From Pictodentalium vernedei (taxonomy: Eukaryota; Mollusca; Scaphopoda; Dentaliida; Dentaliidae): a stretch of 64,000 nucleotides of DNA. Location of the stretch: positions 256,787,597 to 256,851,596 of the forward strand of contig CM062290.1 of the NCBI GenBank assembly GCA_031216915.1, written 5' to 3'. A program made the position numbers and the translations under genes. Each line of letters starts with the position of its first letter. Positions within the stretch are counted from its first letter, which is position 1. Under the pieces are notes generated by a model. It was not told where the DNA came from, did not search any database, and worked only from the letters and a program-made list of their open reading frames with translations. Positions 1-11,744 of the stretch are shown piece after piece.

Positions 1-174
1 GTTGCAATAATGGCGGTTTTGGAAGAAGACTGGGACCTTGAAAACGTGACTAAATGGCTCATATATGGGGAGTGGGTTGGATGACTTGGTGCAAACTGTA
101 TTTGATTTGTGTGAGTCGCAGTGTATGCCTTTAATATCTGTTAAAGGTTATTAAAGTAACTGCATAACAGCATA
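1..174. other. Unassigned left edge
   Basis: No repeat family or coding signal recognised. The sequence joins directly to the array module that begins at about 175. Confidence 0.3.
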
Positions 175-2812
175 ACTCAATTTTTCTTTCATTTTTTTTC
201 TTAGCGACATGATTTGTGGTGTTATCTTCGCAATAAATGTATCTTGGCCCGTGAGGGAGGTTAGAACATCTGCAGATATTCATACTTTTGGTCGGGTTCT
301 TTGAATCCCTCAACGGAACAATATTTCAGCCTAACCCTCCCATGTATAGGTTGTGCACATGAAAGGTGTCAGGGCAAAGCCAGCCTAAATATAGGAGCAA
401 GGGGCCTCATATTTAATAATATTGTAACTTCAAAATATATTCCGCATCAAGGCGAAAAACCTACGTGAATTGCACTTCTCTGTGAAGCTGGACATGGAAA
501 AAACACACGTGGTGTATATCCAGCTTCAGCGCAGGGACCCAGAGGAGAAACGGTATGTTAGATAAGGTCTAATCTCATTTAATTTATACAGTAGTCGCGA
601 GTCTTACGAGACGTAATCGGTTGGTGGCAGGATATCGTCACGGCCAACTGAGAAACGAGATTCTAACAGATAGAAATGTCTATCGTGTCGTCACCTGATC
701 ATTAGGTAGCAATGAATGGCAGGAACGAATCGGTTTTCTCGACAAGTGAAATCACCGTTAAATCACGCGCGAGATGACTTGTATTGATTCTGCCTCGATA
801 TACGTCATCTTCCACCGTTTTGACAGGTGAACAGATGAGCGTCTGTCCACCTGACAGTTTAGGGTGAAAAGTATATATACCTTGAAGAGCAGAGCATTAG
901 ACACACACTTGGGGTCACACACACGTTGGTGAAGTCCAGGACAGGCGGACTCTGTTTCCTGGCATAGGGGTACCTTCGATCACAGGACCCTAAAACGGCT
1001 GGAATCGCCAGAGAGGGCATTCCCACGATTGATTTAGCTTAAGGTTGATAGGCGGCTACGAGTGCCAAATTCGTTGGGAAGGAAAACCCAGGTGGAACGT
1101 TAAAGTTTAGATTGTCGAGTGGCAGGTATCAGCCTGCAATAGTCAGAAGTGTAGGTTAATTGCATTGTGCGTATTAACCCTTTGAAGCGTCAGCCTGATT
1201 GCGTTCTGAGTAGTTTGTTTTGCTGTCGAAACATCGTAATACCGACTGGAGATCGGTGTGAGTGACAATTTCGCCCTAGCACAAAAAAGGGGCATTTGTG
1301 AATCGTGAATTCAACCAGGAACGGTGAATATTTCAATAGGACTTTCACGGAGGACTTTCAAAAGGCACATAAGGTATGAGTAGACAATATCTGACCCAAA
1401 TCAGAAGTACGGTGGCTTTATAGATGACGAACATTGCTGGTTACGCGCAGACGTTGACATTTGAGCCTAAGCGGGTGAAGCTCTTATGGCGAGCTCACAT
1501 TAGTGACATTTCAGATTTGTGAAGCTCTTATGGCGAGCTCATGGTAGTAACATTTCCAGTGTGTAGACTATAGTGCCAGTACAGGGCTATAGAATGACTA
1601 TATGATTGTTGGGAGTTATTTAAACCTAGCAACCTATTTTCTGTGAAAAGAATCGAATTGTTGATTATTGAAGTATTGAAACGGCTTTATTTTTATGTGT
1701 AAATAAAAGAATCGTTGTTACTTTAAATCATTCTTTCCATTACGCAGCCTGAAGTGATTAGGAATCACACCTAACGGAAATCGAACCTATCTTAGGCCAA
1801 TTTGGCAGAGGAGAAATCACAGCGCCGGTCGAACTCAGCTCCCAGCGCCGAGTTCGCGGCACTAGGATTCCGACTCTCCACGTCGGTCTAATTTCCCCGC
1901 AATTCCATCAGCGGGACTAAATAACCCCACGTCAGCCCAGGCCTTACGGGGCCTCAGGTGTCCTGACAAAAGGGATGGGGTGGGGGAAGGCTAACTAAGT
2001 AAGTACCAAACTTTTGGTTTCCTGGAGCACCATAGTATAGTTACTTGAGTTGAGTTCTCTGGAGAACCACAATAAAGTACCAAACTTTTGGTTTTCTGGG
2101 GAACCCAAACGAATTACCATTACACTTTGGTGTCTTGGAGTACCAACAATATTTTGGTTTCTTGAAATACCATAATTTTGGTACCCCACACGGGACAAGT
2201 TGGGTACCACATTTGGTATTACAGAGTACCTATAGTTGTTATTGTAAAATCATACAATTGCGGCCATTGTTGTGCGTTAATAGTTACTTCCTACTTTACG
2301 TATAGCTATTTGTCTTTTTGACTGTCCCTATACAGATTAGGAATGGTCGGGTTGTGGCTCGACTTCTGCCCACTCAACTACGTGGATGTCAACCGAACAT
2401 ACGTGAGTTCATGCCCACCTAGTCGGGTGGATTTGGGCTCCAGACTTACTTATAAGTACACCCCTCACTATCCTTCATCATATTATTTTATGTGAATATA
2501 TTCTTGTTCTATATACCTCTTATATCATATAATGATCTAGAGTGATGAATAAGGTGTTAAATGAGAGTAGACTGAGCTTTCGAAATATTTGTCAACGATT
2601 TTCAACAGAAGGACATATTTTTTTTAATATTTGAAATTCCATACTCTCTTTATTTTTCTTGAAATAACGTTTTTGAAAATTGAAATTGTAATCAAGTGAT
2701 TTTTTCCCCAATTAAATTTAAACACTCAAAATTTTAGAGGACAAATCCTTCAATTTTGTTTGTAGAATTAAAAGAATCGCTGGCCTTTTTCCTCTGTTGT
2801 CTTCTCAAGCCA
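175..2812 (+). repeat. Array module A, copy 1 (interrupted by an LTR)
   Basis: Bases 175-366 and 1969-2812 match 9037-10072 in order and strand with few differences. The shared text begins with a T-rich stretch followed by ttagcgacatgatttgtgg and continues with a block rich in short ggt...acc mirror motifs (1990-2215). It then runs into an AT-rich stretch ending in aagaatcgctggccttt (about 2770). The 1602 bp between 366 and 1969 are absent from the sister copy and are annotated separately as an LTR insertion. No conserved reading frame is apparent. Confidence 0.85.
367..1968 (+). mobile_element. Solo LTR of a retrotransposon, with 5-bp target duplication
   Basis: The element begins tgtcaggg and ends cctgaca, so it has the TG...CA ends and short terminal inversion of an LTR. 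It is flanked by the direct repeat aaagg at 362-366 and 1969-1973. The duplicated locus at 9217-9221 carries a single aaagg with no insert, which is an exact empty site. Inside are a TATA-like gtatatatac at 871-880 and AATAAA at 1702-1707, as expected for a promoter and polyadenylation signal. A tandem pair of about 42 bp (cttatggcgagctca) lies at 1474-1555. The two ends do not repeat each other and there is no ORF, so this is one LTR rather than a full element. A 5-bp duplication fits Gypsy, Copia or BEL; the superfamily cannot be told. Confidence 0.82.
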
Positions 2813-4019
2813 AAAGATAAATCACCTGGTGTCATAATCAGTAAGTATTGTTAAGTTGAGAGGAGGTATCCTCTGAAAAAATATGCAAAATTAGCAAAGT
2901 TTGCCTTTTTCGTCTTGGGGTATGATTAGTTTTAAGCCAACTTTGAGCACAATGTGTCCTGAATACACCAACAATGCTTCATTTTCATAAGGTAATAGCT
3001 AGTTAACACAACATAAGTTCATTTTTCTTCAAATACCAGAGCGATGACAGACATTTTTAATTTTTTAAAAAAGCTCTTTTTCTCAGCATCTCCCCATCAT
3101 TCAGTTTTTGTGAAAAGACGTCTTTTTCAATAAATATACATTTTTGGGGATGGGGGTGGAGGTTTGGGGTATAATTTTTTTTCTACCCTAAGTCTATATG
3201 CCAAGATGAATGCAGAAATGCATTCATATCCTAGGAAATGTTTCTGAAAGAAATGATTGGTTATTGATAGCAGTTGGTAAATTCTCAGGTGTTTTGAAAT
3301 GATTTGCTTCACTCGGGTCATTTTTGTTCAGAGGTAGAAAATACAAATCTCAATCTGCAATATTGTTATTAATGTTAAAGTTTAAAAGCGGTTGGCCACG
3401 GCCAGTAATGACGACTTGGCATTGTGACCTGTGAATCGATAGCTTTATTTTATGTATCACTTGAATAACCTATTTCATGCATACCAAATTGAATTGTCAA
3501 GGGTATTGGGATAAACACGCAGTAAGTTGAGCAACAATCAGCAACATTCGCGCCAGAATTCGGAGGAAAAAACCATTCAGGGGAAGCAACTCTAAACTTC
3601 CAATGCTTTATTTTCAACCCGTACATTTATTTCAGCGTATTCATTGTACAGGAACTCCTCTCGGCATAGAGTTCATTGGACGCACTAAGATGTTTGGTCA
3701 ACCAGATTATATAGATGTCAGATTGACAGCAGTAATGACGGATTTCTGGATAAATGCGTATAAAGCGAAATCATTTCCGATGAGTGGTCAGAAGCGACAC
3801 CTCCGTTGTATCAATTTATTCGTTGCACACTCTCAATATTTTATGTCCTGTTAGTTTAATGGGATTTATTAATTATTTTCAACAAAAAACCTCGCTGATA
3901 ACCTGAATATGTTGAGTGTACTTGGAATACTGACTAATTTTTACGCTGCTAATGAGTTGCGATAGACGAAAATATGTTGGAGTTATTCCCATGAGAGTAC
4001 CCCTTTGCTGAAGGGGAGC
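2813..4019 (+). repeat. Array core module, copy 1 of 4
   Basis: Starts at aagataaatcacct and closely matches 4949-6224, 7083-8337 and 10073-11341. It carries a reading frame at 3603-3854 that is partly conserved in the other copies (see the entry at 10781). This copy lacks the tail found in the others after the ORF-like part (gaatttctga to the poly-C block) and jumps straight into the foldback-like module at about 4020. Confidence 0.85.
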
Positions 4020-4440
4020 AATTGTTCGCCGTGAGGGAGGTTGGTACTTCTGCAGCTATTCATACTTTGGTCCAGTCCTTTGGATCCCTCAATGGAGCAA
4101 TATTTCAGCCTACCCCCTGCCATGTATATGTTGTGTACATGAGTAGGAGATGAGGTAACAGGCCTCATTGGGGGATCTCATGGGGGATCTCATATGTGAC
4201 GTCAAGTCACGTGATCCAGTGGCGCTATGCTGTGTTGCTATGGTAACCCACGTGAGCGGCCATCTTGTGATGCCATCCCCATAATGTTGCGTGACCCTAG
4301 TGCGCATGCGCAGCGCGTGTTGTTAGGGTGATACGTGTTTCCGTCGGCCATTTTGTATACTGGAGGCCGCCATCTTAGTTTCTATGGTATCACGTGGTTG
4401 CTATGTGACCCAAAGGCTTCTAATAGTAGTAATAGGACAG
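4020..4440 (+). repeat. Foldback-arm-like module D, copy 1
   Basis: Matches 8757-9036 and 11745-12170 and is homologous to the outer arms of the large inverted repeat at 21508-25499. Visible motifs are CACGTG at 4208-4213, TGCGCATGCGC at 4301-4311 and GCCGCCATCTT near 4366. It appears to be a captured end of the foldback family, now carried passively within the array. Confidence 0.75.
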
Positions 4441-4802
4441 GAGTATGTTCGAAGGGTATGTTCCTTTCCACAAGAGTAATTTCCCGATTTGTAGAATTTT
4501 CTCTGCTCTGAAGGCATAGTCTGTGGCCCTCGATTTAACGATCTCGCCGAGATCTTTCCAGTGGCTGGCATAGGTTGTGTTTATTCTGGCAATTGATATA
4601 ACTCTCCAGTTAATACGGTTAATGTTGTATTAAACTATGCTAGTAGTAGTAAATGTTTCGTGGCGTTTTCGTGTTGACTTTCAACTGACTTACCTTACCT
4701 ATAAATTCTCTTGTGTTTTTTGTTGTTGTTGTTGTTGTTGGGGGGGGGAGGGGGTTCTTCTATCTCTCTTTTTTTTCTTTTGTTCCATCCAGAAGTTGGT
4801 GA
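4441..4802 (+). repeat. Array module C, copy 1
   Basis: Matches 6567-6937 nearly base for base, from ggtatgttcctt through gccgagatctttccagtgg to the TTG trinucleotide run and poly-G at 4724-4755. Not found elsewhere in the window apart from the first few dozen bases, which resemble the foldback arm. No coding signal is convincing. Confidence 0.75.
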
Positions 4803-4948
4803 CCATTTATTTATTTATTGTTGTTTGAAAGTCACATATTTCTGCAGAATGGCTAATCATGGCCATGGCTTTTTTTATGGGTGGGGGAAGCCGGAGTACC
4901 CTGAGAGAACCACCGAGCAACGGCGAGCAACTGCCAGCTCCCCAACAA
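4803..4948 (-). mobile_element. SINE 3' tail fragment (minus strand)
   Basis: Reads on the minus strand as the 3' part of the tRNA-derived SINE found complete at 33929-34301. It contains the (TTTA) tail, the reverse complement of attagccattgtgcagaa, and ccggagtaccc. It lacks the tRNA-like head. The same truncated fragment at 6938-7082 shows it was copied with the array. Confidence 0.75.
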
Positions 4949-6224
4949 AAGATAAATCACCTCGTGTCATAATCAGTAAATATTGTTAAGTTGAGAGGAG
5001 GTTTCCTCTGAAAAAATATGCAAAATTAGCAAAGTTTGCCTTTTTCGTCTGGGGTATGATTTGTTTTAAGCCAGCTTTGAGCACAATGTGTCCTGAATAC
5101 ACCAACAATGCTTCATTTTCATAAAGTAATAGCTAGTTAACACAACATAAGTTCATTTTTCTTCAAATACCAGAGCGATGACAGACATTTTTAATTTTTT
5201 AAAAAAGCTCTTTTTCTCAGCATCTCCCCATCATTCAGTTTTTGAGAAAAGACGTCTTTTTCAATAAATATACATTTTGGGGTTGGGGCGGAGGTTTGGG
5301 GTATATATTTCTTTCTACCCTAAGTCCATAAATTATGCCAAGATGAATGCAGAAATGCACTCATCTCCTAGGAAATGTTTTTGAAAGAAATGGTTGGTTA
5401 TTGATAGCAGTTGGTAAATTCTCAGTTGTTTTGAAATGATTTGCTTCACTCGGGTCATTTTTGTTCAGAGGTAGAAAATACAAATCTCAGTCTACAATAT
5501 TGTTATTAATGTTAAAGTTTAAAAGCGGTTGGCCACGGCCAGTCATGACGACTTGGCATTGTGACATGTGAATCGATAGCTTTATTTTATGTATCACTTG
5601 ATTAACTTATTTCATGCATACCAAATTGGATTGTCAAGCGTAGTGGGATTAACACGCAGAAAGTTGAGTAACAATCAGCAACATTCGCGCCAGAATTCGG
5701 AGGAAAAACCATTCAGGGGAAGCAACTCTAAACTTCCAATGCTTTTTTTTTCAACCCGTACATTTATTTCAGCGTATTCATTGTACAGGAACTCCTCTCG
5801 GCATAGAGTTCGTTGAACGCAATAAGATGTTTGGTCAACCAGATTGTATAGATGTCAGATTGACAGCAGTAATGACGGATTTCTGGATAAATGCGTATAA
5901 AGCGAAAGTATTTCCGATGAGTGGTCACAAGTGACACCTCCGTTGTATCAATTTATTCGTTGCACACTCTCAAGAATTTCTGAAAGTATTTTCGAAGTTT
6001 CGCCCGAGTTGCATTTTGCTTCAACGGCAGTCGATTCGAAGTTTCACGATCGAATATTTTATGTCCCGTTAATTTAATGGGATTTGTTAATTATTTTCAA
6101 CAAAAATCTCGATGATATCTTGGATATATTGAGCGCACTTGGAATTTATTAATTATTATCGCGTGTACTGACTAATTTTTACGCTGGTAATGAGCTGTGA
6201 TAGACGTAAATGTGCTGGAGTTAT
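4949..6224 (+). repeat. Array core module, copy 2 of 4
   Basis: About 2135 bp downstream of copy 1 and very similar to it. The ORF-like segment is broken here: the codon after SGHK is TGA (in gtcacaagtgacacc near 5930), where copies 1, 3 and 4 have an Arg codon. It continues through the segment ending near 6070 that copy 1 lacks. Confidence 0.85.
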
Positions 6225-6566
6225 TCCCATGAGAGTACCCCTTTGCTGAAGGGAGCAAATCTTCGTCATGTTTGGGATAGTCGTCGTCGACCACCCCCCC
6301 CCCCCCCTTCCTTAACGTGTCGCTGCCCACCACATAAGCATAAAGCCTCAAAAAGGTCTCCAATATATGGGCTACACACTCTACAAATGCCTCAGATTCG
6401 CTCTTGGAGCACTAAATTTTCTCAGGATTTGCGGGAGGAGACTACTCCTAACTGAGATATTTGCCCATTGTCCCCTCCTCCAACTTCCCTTCAGTGATTT
6501 GGAAGAGTGGACAACGCCCAGAGGGTCCTAGTTAGGACTAGGGGAAGCTCCCGAAATCCCACATAA
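6225..6566 (+). repeat. Array module B, copy 1 (with poly-C)
   Basis: Shared with 8338-8690 and 11342-11680. Begins attcccatgagagtacccc, contains a C homopolymer (about 6294-6307) and ends aaatcccacataacag. The C run has a different length in each copy. Confidence 0.8.
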
Positions 6567-6937
6567 CAGTATGTTCGAAGGGTATGTTCCTTTGTACAAG
6601 AGTAATTTCCCGTTTCGTAGAATTTTCTCTGCTCTGAAGGCATAGCCTGTGGCCCTCGATTTAACGATCTCGCCGAGATCTTTCCAGTGGCTGGCATAGG
6701 TTGTGTTTATTTTGGCAATTGATATAACTCTCCAGTTAATACGGTTAATGTTGTATTAAACTATGCTAGCAGCAGTAAATGTTTCGTGGCGTTTTCGTGT
6801 TGACTTTCAACTGACTTACCTTACCTATAAATTCTCTTGTGTTATTTGTTGTTGTTGTTTGGGGGGGGGGGGTGGGGGGGGGGTGGGGGAGGTCTTCTAT
6901 CTCCCTTTTTTCTTTTGTTCCATCCAGAAGTTGGTGA
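6567..6937 (+). repeat. Array module C, copy 2
   Basis: Near-identical to 4441-4802. The poly-G tract (6858-6887, interrupted by T) is expanded relative to copy 1. Confidence 0.75.
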
Positions 6938-7082
6938 TCATTTATTTATTTATTGGCGTTTTAAAGTCACATATTTCTGCAGAATGGCTAATCATGGCCA
7001 TGACAGTTTTATGGGTGGGATTAGCCGGAGTACCCGGAGAGAACCACCGAGCAACGGCGAGCAACTGCCAGCTCCCCAACAA
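6938..7082 (-). mobile_element. SINE 3' tail fragment (minus strand), duplicate
   Basis: Same truncated SINE tail as 4803-4948, with identical break points relative to module C and the next core. The insertion therefore predates the array duplication. Confidence 0.75.
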
Positions 7083-8337
7083 AAGATAAATCACCTCGTG
7101 TCATAATCAGTAAATATTGTTAAGTTGAGAGGAGGTTTCCTCTGAAAAAATATGCAAAATTAGCAAAGTTTGCCTTTTTCGTCTGGGGTATGATTAGTTT
7201 TAAGGCAGCTTTGAGCACAATGTGTCCTGAATATACCAACAATGCTTCATTTTCATAAAGTAATAGCTAGTTAACACAACATAAGTTCATTTTGCTTCAA
7301 ATACCAGAGCGATGACAGACATTTTTAATTTTTTTAAAAAAGCTCTTTTTCTCAGCATCTCCCCATCATTCAGTTTTTGAGAAAAAGTCGTCTTTTTCAA
7401 TAAATATACATTTTTGGGGTTGGGGTGGAGGTTTGGGGTATATATTTTTTTCTACCCTAAGTCCATATGCCAGGATGAATGCAGAAATGCATTCGTCTCC
7501 TAGGAAATGTTTTTGAAAGAAATGGTTGGTTATTGATAGCAGTTGGTAAATTCTCAGGTGTTTTGAAATGATTTGCTTCACTCGGGTCATCTTTGTTCAG
7601 AGGTAGAAAACACAAATCTCAATCTACAATATTGTTATTAATGTTAAAGTTTAAAAGCGGTTGGCCACGGCCAGTCATGACGACTTGACATTGTGACCTG
7701 TGAATCGTGTATCACTTGATTAACCTATTTCATGCACACCAAATTGGATTGTCAAAGGTAGTGGGATAAACACGCAGAAAGTTGAGTAACAATCAGCAAC
7801 ATTCGCGCTAGAATTCTGAGGAAAAACCATTCAGGGGAAGCAACTCTAAACTTCCAATGCTTTTTTTTCGACCCGTACATTTATTTCAGCGTATTCATTG
7901 TACAGGAACTCCTCTCGGCATAGAGTTCGTTAAACATAGTAAGATGTTTGGTCAACCAGATTATATAGATATCAGATTGACAGCAGTAATGACGGATTTC
8001 TGGATAAATGCATACAAAGCGAAAGCATTTTCGATGAGTGGTCACAAGCGACACCTCCGTTGTATCAATTTATTCGTTGCACACTCTCAAGAATTTCTGA
8101 GAGTACTTTCGAAGTTTCGCCCGAGTTGCATTTTGCTTCAACGGCAGTCGATTCGAAGTTTCACGATCGAATATTTTATGTCCTATTAATTTAATGGGAT
8201 TTGTTAATTATTTTTCGACAAAAATCTCGATGATAACTTGGATATATTGAGTGCACTTGGAATTTACTAATTATTATCGCTTGTACTGACTAATTTGTAC
8301 GCTGGTAACGAGCTGTGATAGACGTAAATGTGCTGGA
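7083..8337 (+). repeat. Array core module, copy 3 of 4
   Basis: Spaced about 2.13 kb from copy 2. The ORF-like segment is open from 7857 to 8189 (110 codons). Confidence 0.85.
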
Positions 8338-8690
8338 GTTATTCCCATGAGAGTACCCCTTTGCTGAAGGGAGCTATACTTCGTCATGTTTGGGATAGTC
8401 TTCGTCGACCACCCCCCCCCCCCCCTCCTTAATGTGTCGCTGCCCACCACATAAACATAAAGCCTCAGAAAGGTCTCCAATATATGGGCTACACACTCTA
8501 CAAATGCCTCAGATTCGCTCTTGGAGCACTAAATTTTCTCAGGATTTGCGGGAGGAGACTACTCCTAACTGAGATCTTTGCTCAATGTCCCCTCCTCCAA
8601 CTTCCCTTCAGTGATTTGGAAGAGTGGGCAACGCCCAGAGGGTCCTAGTTAAGACTAGGGGAAGCTCCCGAAATCCCACATAACAGCGTT
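8338..8690 (+). repeat. Array module B, copy 2
   Basis: Matches 6225-6566; poly-C at about 8411-8425. It is followed by tttcaaatcctggctacgg (about 8690), which also follows the third B copy. Confidence 0.8.
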
Positions 8691-8756
8691 TCAAATCCTG
8701 GCTACGGACCTCATCAGAGGCAGCGGGAGCAAAAATATTGTAGGCGAGGAAGCTGG

Positions 8757-9036
8757 GCCGTGAAGGAGGTTGGTACCTCTGCAGCTATTCATACTTTGCT
8801 CCAGTCTTTTGGATCCCTCAATGGAGCAATATTTCAGCCTATCCCTGCCATGTATATGTTGTGTACATGAGTAGGAGATGAGGTAACAGGCCTCATTGGG
8901 GGATCTTATGGGGGATCTCATATGTGACGCCATGTCACGTGATCCAGTGGCGCTATGTTGTGTTGTTATGGTAACCCGCGTGAGCGGCCATCTTGTGATG
9001 TCATCCCCATAATGTTGCGTGGCCCTAGTGCGCTTT
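8757..9036 (+). repeat. Foldback-arm-like module D, copy 2 (truncated)
   Basis: Same as 4020-4310, broken after ccctagtgcgc where the T-rich start of module A joins. Carries CACGTG and the catcttgtgatgtcatcccc stretch. Confidence 0.75.
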
Positions 9037-10072
9037 TCTTCTTTCATTTTTTTTTCTTAGCGACATGATTTGTGGTGTTATCTTCGCAATAAATATATCT
9101 TGGCCCGTGAGGGAGGTTAGTACTTCTGCAGCTATTCATCCTTCGGTCGGGTTCTTTGGATCCCTCAATGGAGCAATATTTCAGCCTAACCCTCCCATGT
9201 ATATGTTGTGCACATGAAAGGGATGGGGTGGGGGGCTAACTAAGTAAATACCAAACTTTTGGTTTCTTGGACCACCATACTATAGTTACTTGAGTTGATT
9301 TCTCTGGAGAACCACAATAAAGTACCAAACTTTGGTTTTCTAGAGCACCAAAACGAATTACCATTACAGTTTGGTGTCTTGGAGTACCAACAATATTTTG
9401 GTTTCCTGAAATACAATAATTTTGGTACCCCACACAGGACAAGTTGAGTACCACGTTTGGTATTACATAGTACCTAGAGTTGTTATTGTAAAAGCATACA
9501 ATTGCGGCCATTGTTGTGCGTTGATAGTTACTTCCTACTTTACGTATAGCCATTTGTCTTTTTGACTGTCCCTATACAGATTAGGAATGGTCGGGTTGTG
9601 GCTCGACCTCTGCCCACCCAACTGCGTGGACGTCAACCGAACATACGTGAGTTCATGCCCACCTAGTCGGGTGAATTTGGGCTCCAGACTTACTTATAAG
9701 TACACCCCTCACTATCCTTCATCATATTATTTTATGTGAATATATTCTTGTTCTATATACCTCTTATATCATATAATGATCTAGAGTGATGAATAAGGTG
9801 TTAAATGAGAGGAGAGTAGACTGAGCTTTCGAAATATTTTCCAACGATTTTCAACAGAATGACATATTTTTTTTAATATTTGAAATTCCATACTCTCTTT
9901 ATTTTTCTTGAAATAACGTTTTTGAAAATTGAAATTGTAATCAAGTTGTGATCAAGTGATTTTTTTCCCCAATTAAATTTAAACACTCAAAATTTTAGAG
10001 GACAAATCCTTCAATTTTGTTTATAGAGTTAAAAGAATCGCTGGCCTTTTTCCTCTGTTGTCTTCTCAAGCC
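9037..10072 (+). repeat. Array module A, copy 2 (uninterrupted)
   Basis: Sister of 175-366 plus 1969-2812. At 9217-9221 it retains the single aaagg target that proves the LTR insertion in copy 1 is secondary. Confidence 0.85.
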
Positions 10073-11341
10073 AAAAGATAAATCACCTGGTGTCATAATC
10101 AGTAAATATTGTTAAGTTGAGAGGAGGTTTCCTCTGAAAAAATATGCAAAATTAGCAAAGTTTGCCTTTTTCGTCTTGGGGTATGATTAGTTTTAAGCCA
10201 ATTTTGAGCACAATGTGTCCTGAATACACCAACAATGCTTCATTTTCATAAAGTAATAGCTGGATAACACAACATTAGTTCATTTTTCTTCATATTCCAG
10301 ATCGATGACAGACATTTTTAATTTTTTAAAAAAGCTTTTTTTCTCAGCATCTCTCCATCATTCAGTTTTAGAGAAAAGATGTCTTTTTAAATAAATATAC
10401 ATTTTTGGGGTTGGGGGTGGGGGTATATGTTTTTTTTCTACCCTAAGTTCATACGCCAAGATGAATGCAGAAATGCATTCATCTCCAAGGAAATGTTTCT
10501 GAAAAAAATGGTTGGTTATTGATAGCAGTTGGTAAATTCTCAGGTGTTTTGAATTGATTTGCTTCACTCGGGTCATTTTTGTTCAGAGGTAGAAGATACA
10601 AATCACAATCTACAATATTGTTATTAATGTTAAAGTTTAAAAGCGGTTGGCCACGGCCAGTCATGGCGACTTGGCATTGTGACCTGTGAATCGATAGTTT
10701 TATTTTATATATCACTTGATTAGCCTATTTCATACATACCAAATTATATTGTCAAGGGTAGTGGGAAAACACGCAGTAACTTGAGTAACAATCAGCAACA
10801 TTCGCGCCAGAATTCTGAGGAAAAAATATTCAGGGGAAGCAACTCTAAACTTCCAGTGCTTTTTTTTCAACCCGAACATTTATTTCAGCGTATTCTTTGT
10901 ACAGGAACTCCTTTCGGCATAGAGTTCGTTGAACCCATTAAGATGTTTGGTCAACCAGATTATATAGATGTCAGATTGACGGCAGTAATGACATATTTCT
11001 GGATAAATGCACATAAAGCGAAAGTATTTTCGATGAGTGGTCACCAGAGACACCTCCGTTGTATCAATTTATTCGTTGCATACCTTCAAGAATTTCTGTT
11101 TGTTATTCGAAGTTTCGCCCGAGTTGCATTGTGCTTCAACGGCAGTCGATTCGAAGTTTCACGATCGAATATTTTATGTCCCATTAATTTAATGGGATTT
11201 TTTAATTATGTTCCACAAAAGTCCCGACGATAACATGAATATGTTGAGTGTACTTGGAATTCATTAATTATTCTCGCTTGTGCAGACTAATTAATGTCTA
11301 CACTATTAATGAGTTGTGATAGACGTAAATGTGCTTGAGTA
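10073..11341 (+). repeat. Array core module, copy 4 of 4
   Basis: The most divergent core copy. It holds the longest version of the ORF-like segment, 10781-11233, annotated separately. Confidence 0.85.
10781..11233 (+). pseudogene. Recurrent ORF-like segment, possible carboxylesterase C-terminal exon relic
   Basis: A 150-codon open frame whose middle part is also open at 3603-3854 and 7857-8189 and carries a TGA in the 5.7-6.07 kb copy. The shared stretch runs from TGTPLGIEF through KMFGQPD and RLTAVMTDFW to KRHLRCINLF. The order G-[x]-G-[x]-E-F, FG-Q-P, then L-[x]5-FW-x-N resembles the end of type-B carboxylesterases, where HGxE, FGxP and YWxNFA motifs occur in that order. The catalytic region is absent, the key His is not seen (Leu in its place), and no splice context was identified. 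Frames differ in length among copies. Likely a captured exon remnant, or chance. Confidence 0.25.
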
Positions 11342-11680
11342 ATTCCCATGAGAGTACCCCTTTGCTGAAGGGAGCAATACTTCGTCCTGTTTGGGATAGT
11401 CGTCGTCGCCCCCCCCCCCTTCCTCAACGTGTCACTGCCCACCACATAAAGACTCAAAAGGGTCTCCAATACAAGGGCTACACACTCTACAAATGCCTTA
11501 GATTCGCTCTTGGAGCACTAAATTTTCTCAAGATTTGCGGGAGGAGACTACTCCTAACTAAGATCTTTGCTCATTGTCCCCTCCTCCCACTTCCCTTCAG
11601 TGATGTTGAAGAACGAGCAACACGCAGAGGGTCCTAGTTAGGACTGGGGGAAGCTCCCGAAATCCCACATAACAGCGTTT
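11342..11680 (+). repeat. Array module B, copy 3
   Basis: Matches the two earlier B copies; poly-C at about 11409-11418. Followed by tttcaaatcctggctacgg as after copy 2. Confidence 0.8.
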
Positions 11681-11744
11681 CAAATCCTGGCTACGGACCT
11701 CATCAGAGGCAGCGGGAGCAAAAGTATTGTAGGTGAGGGAGCTG

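Noticed and set aside
541-1816. 10-bp direct repeat agaggagaaa (541-550, 1807-1816) as LTR target duplication
   Set aside because: The duplicated empty site at 9217 fixes the insertion edges at 367 and 1968, so this internal repeat is coincidental.
3127-3321. Minus-strand frame repeated in the array cores (3127, 7366, 10358)
   Set aside because: Conserved only because the DNA is duplicated; it ends in proline runs from the G-rich tract and has no domain.
6294-6307. Poly-C/poly-G tracts as regulatory quadruplexes
   Set aside because: Homopolymers of varying length in each repeat copy; length is unreliable in assemblies and no function can be supported.
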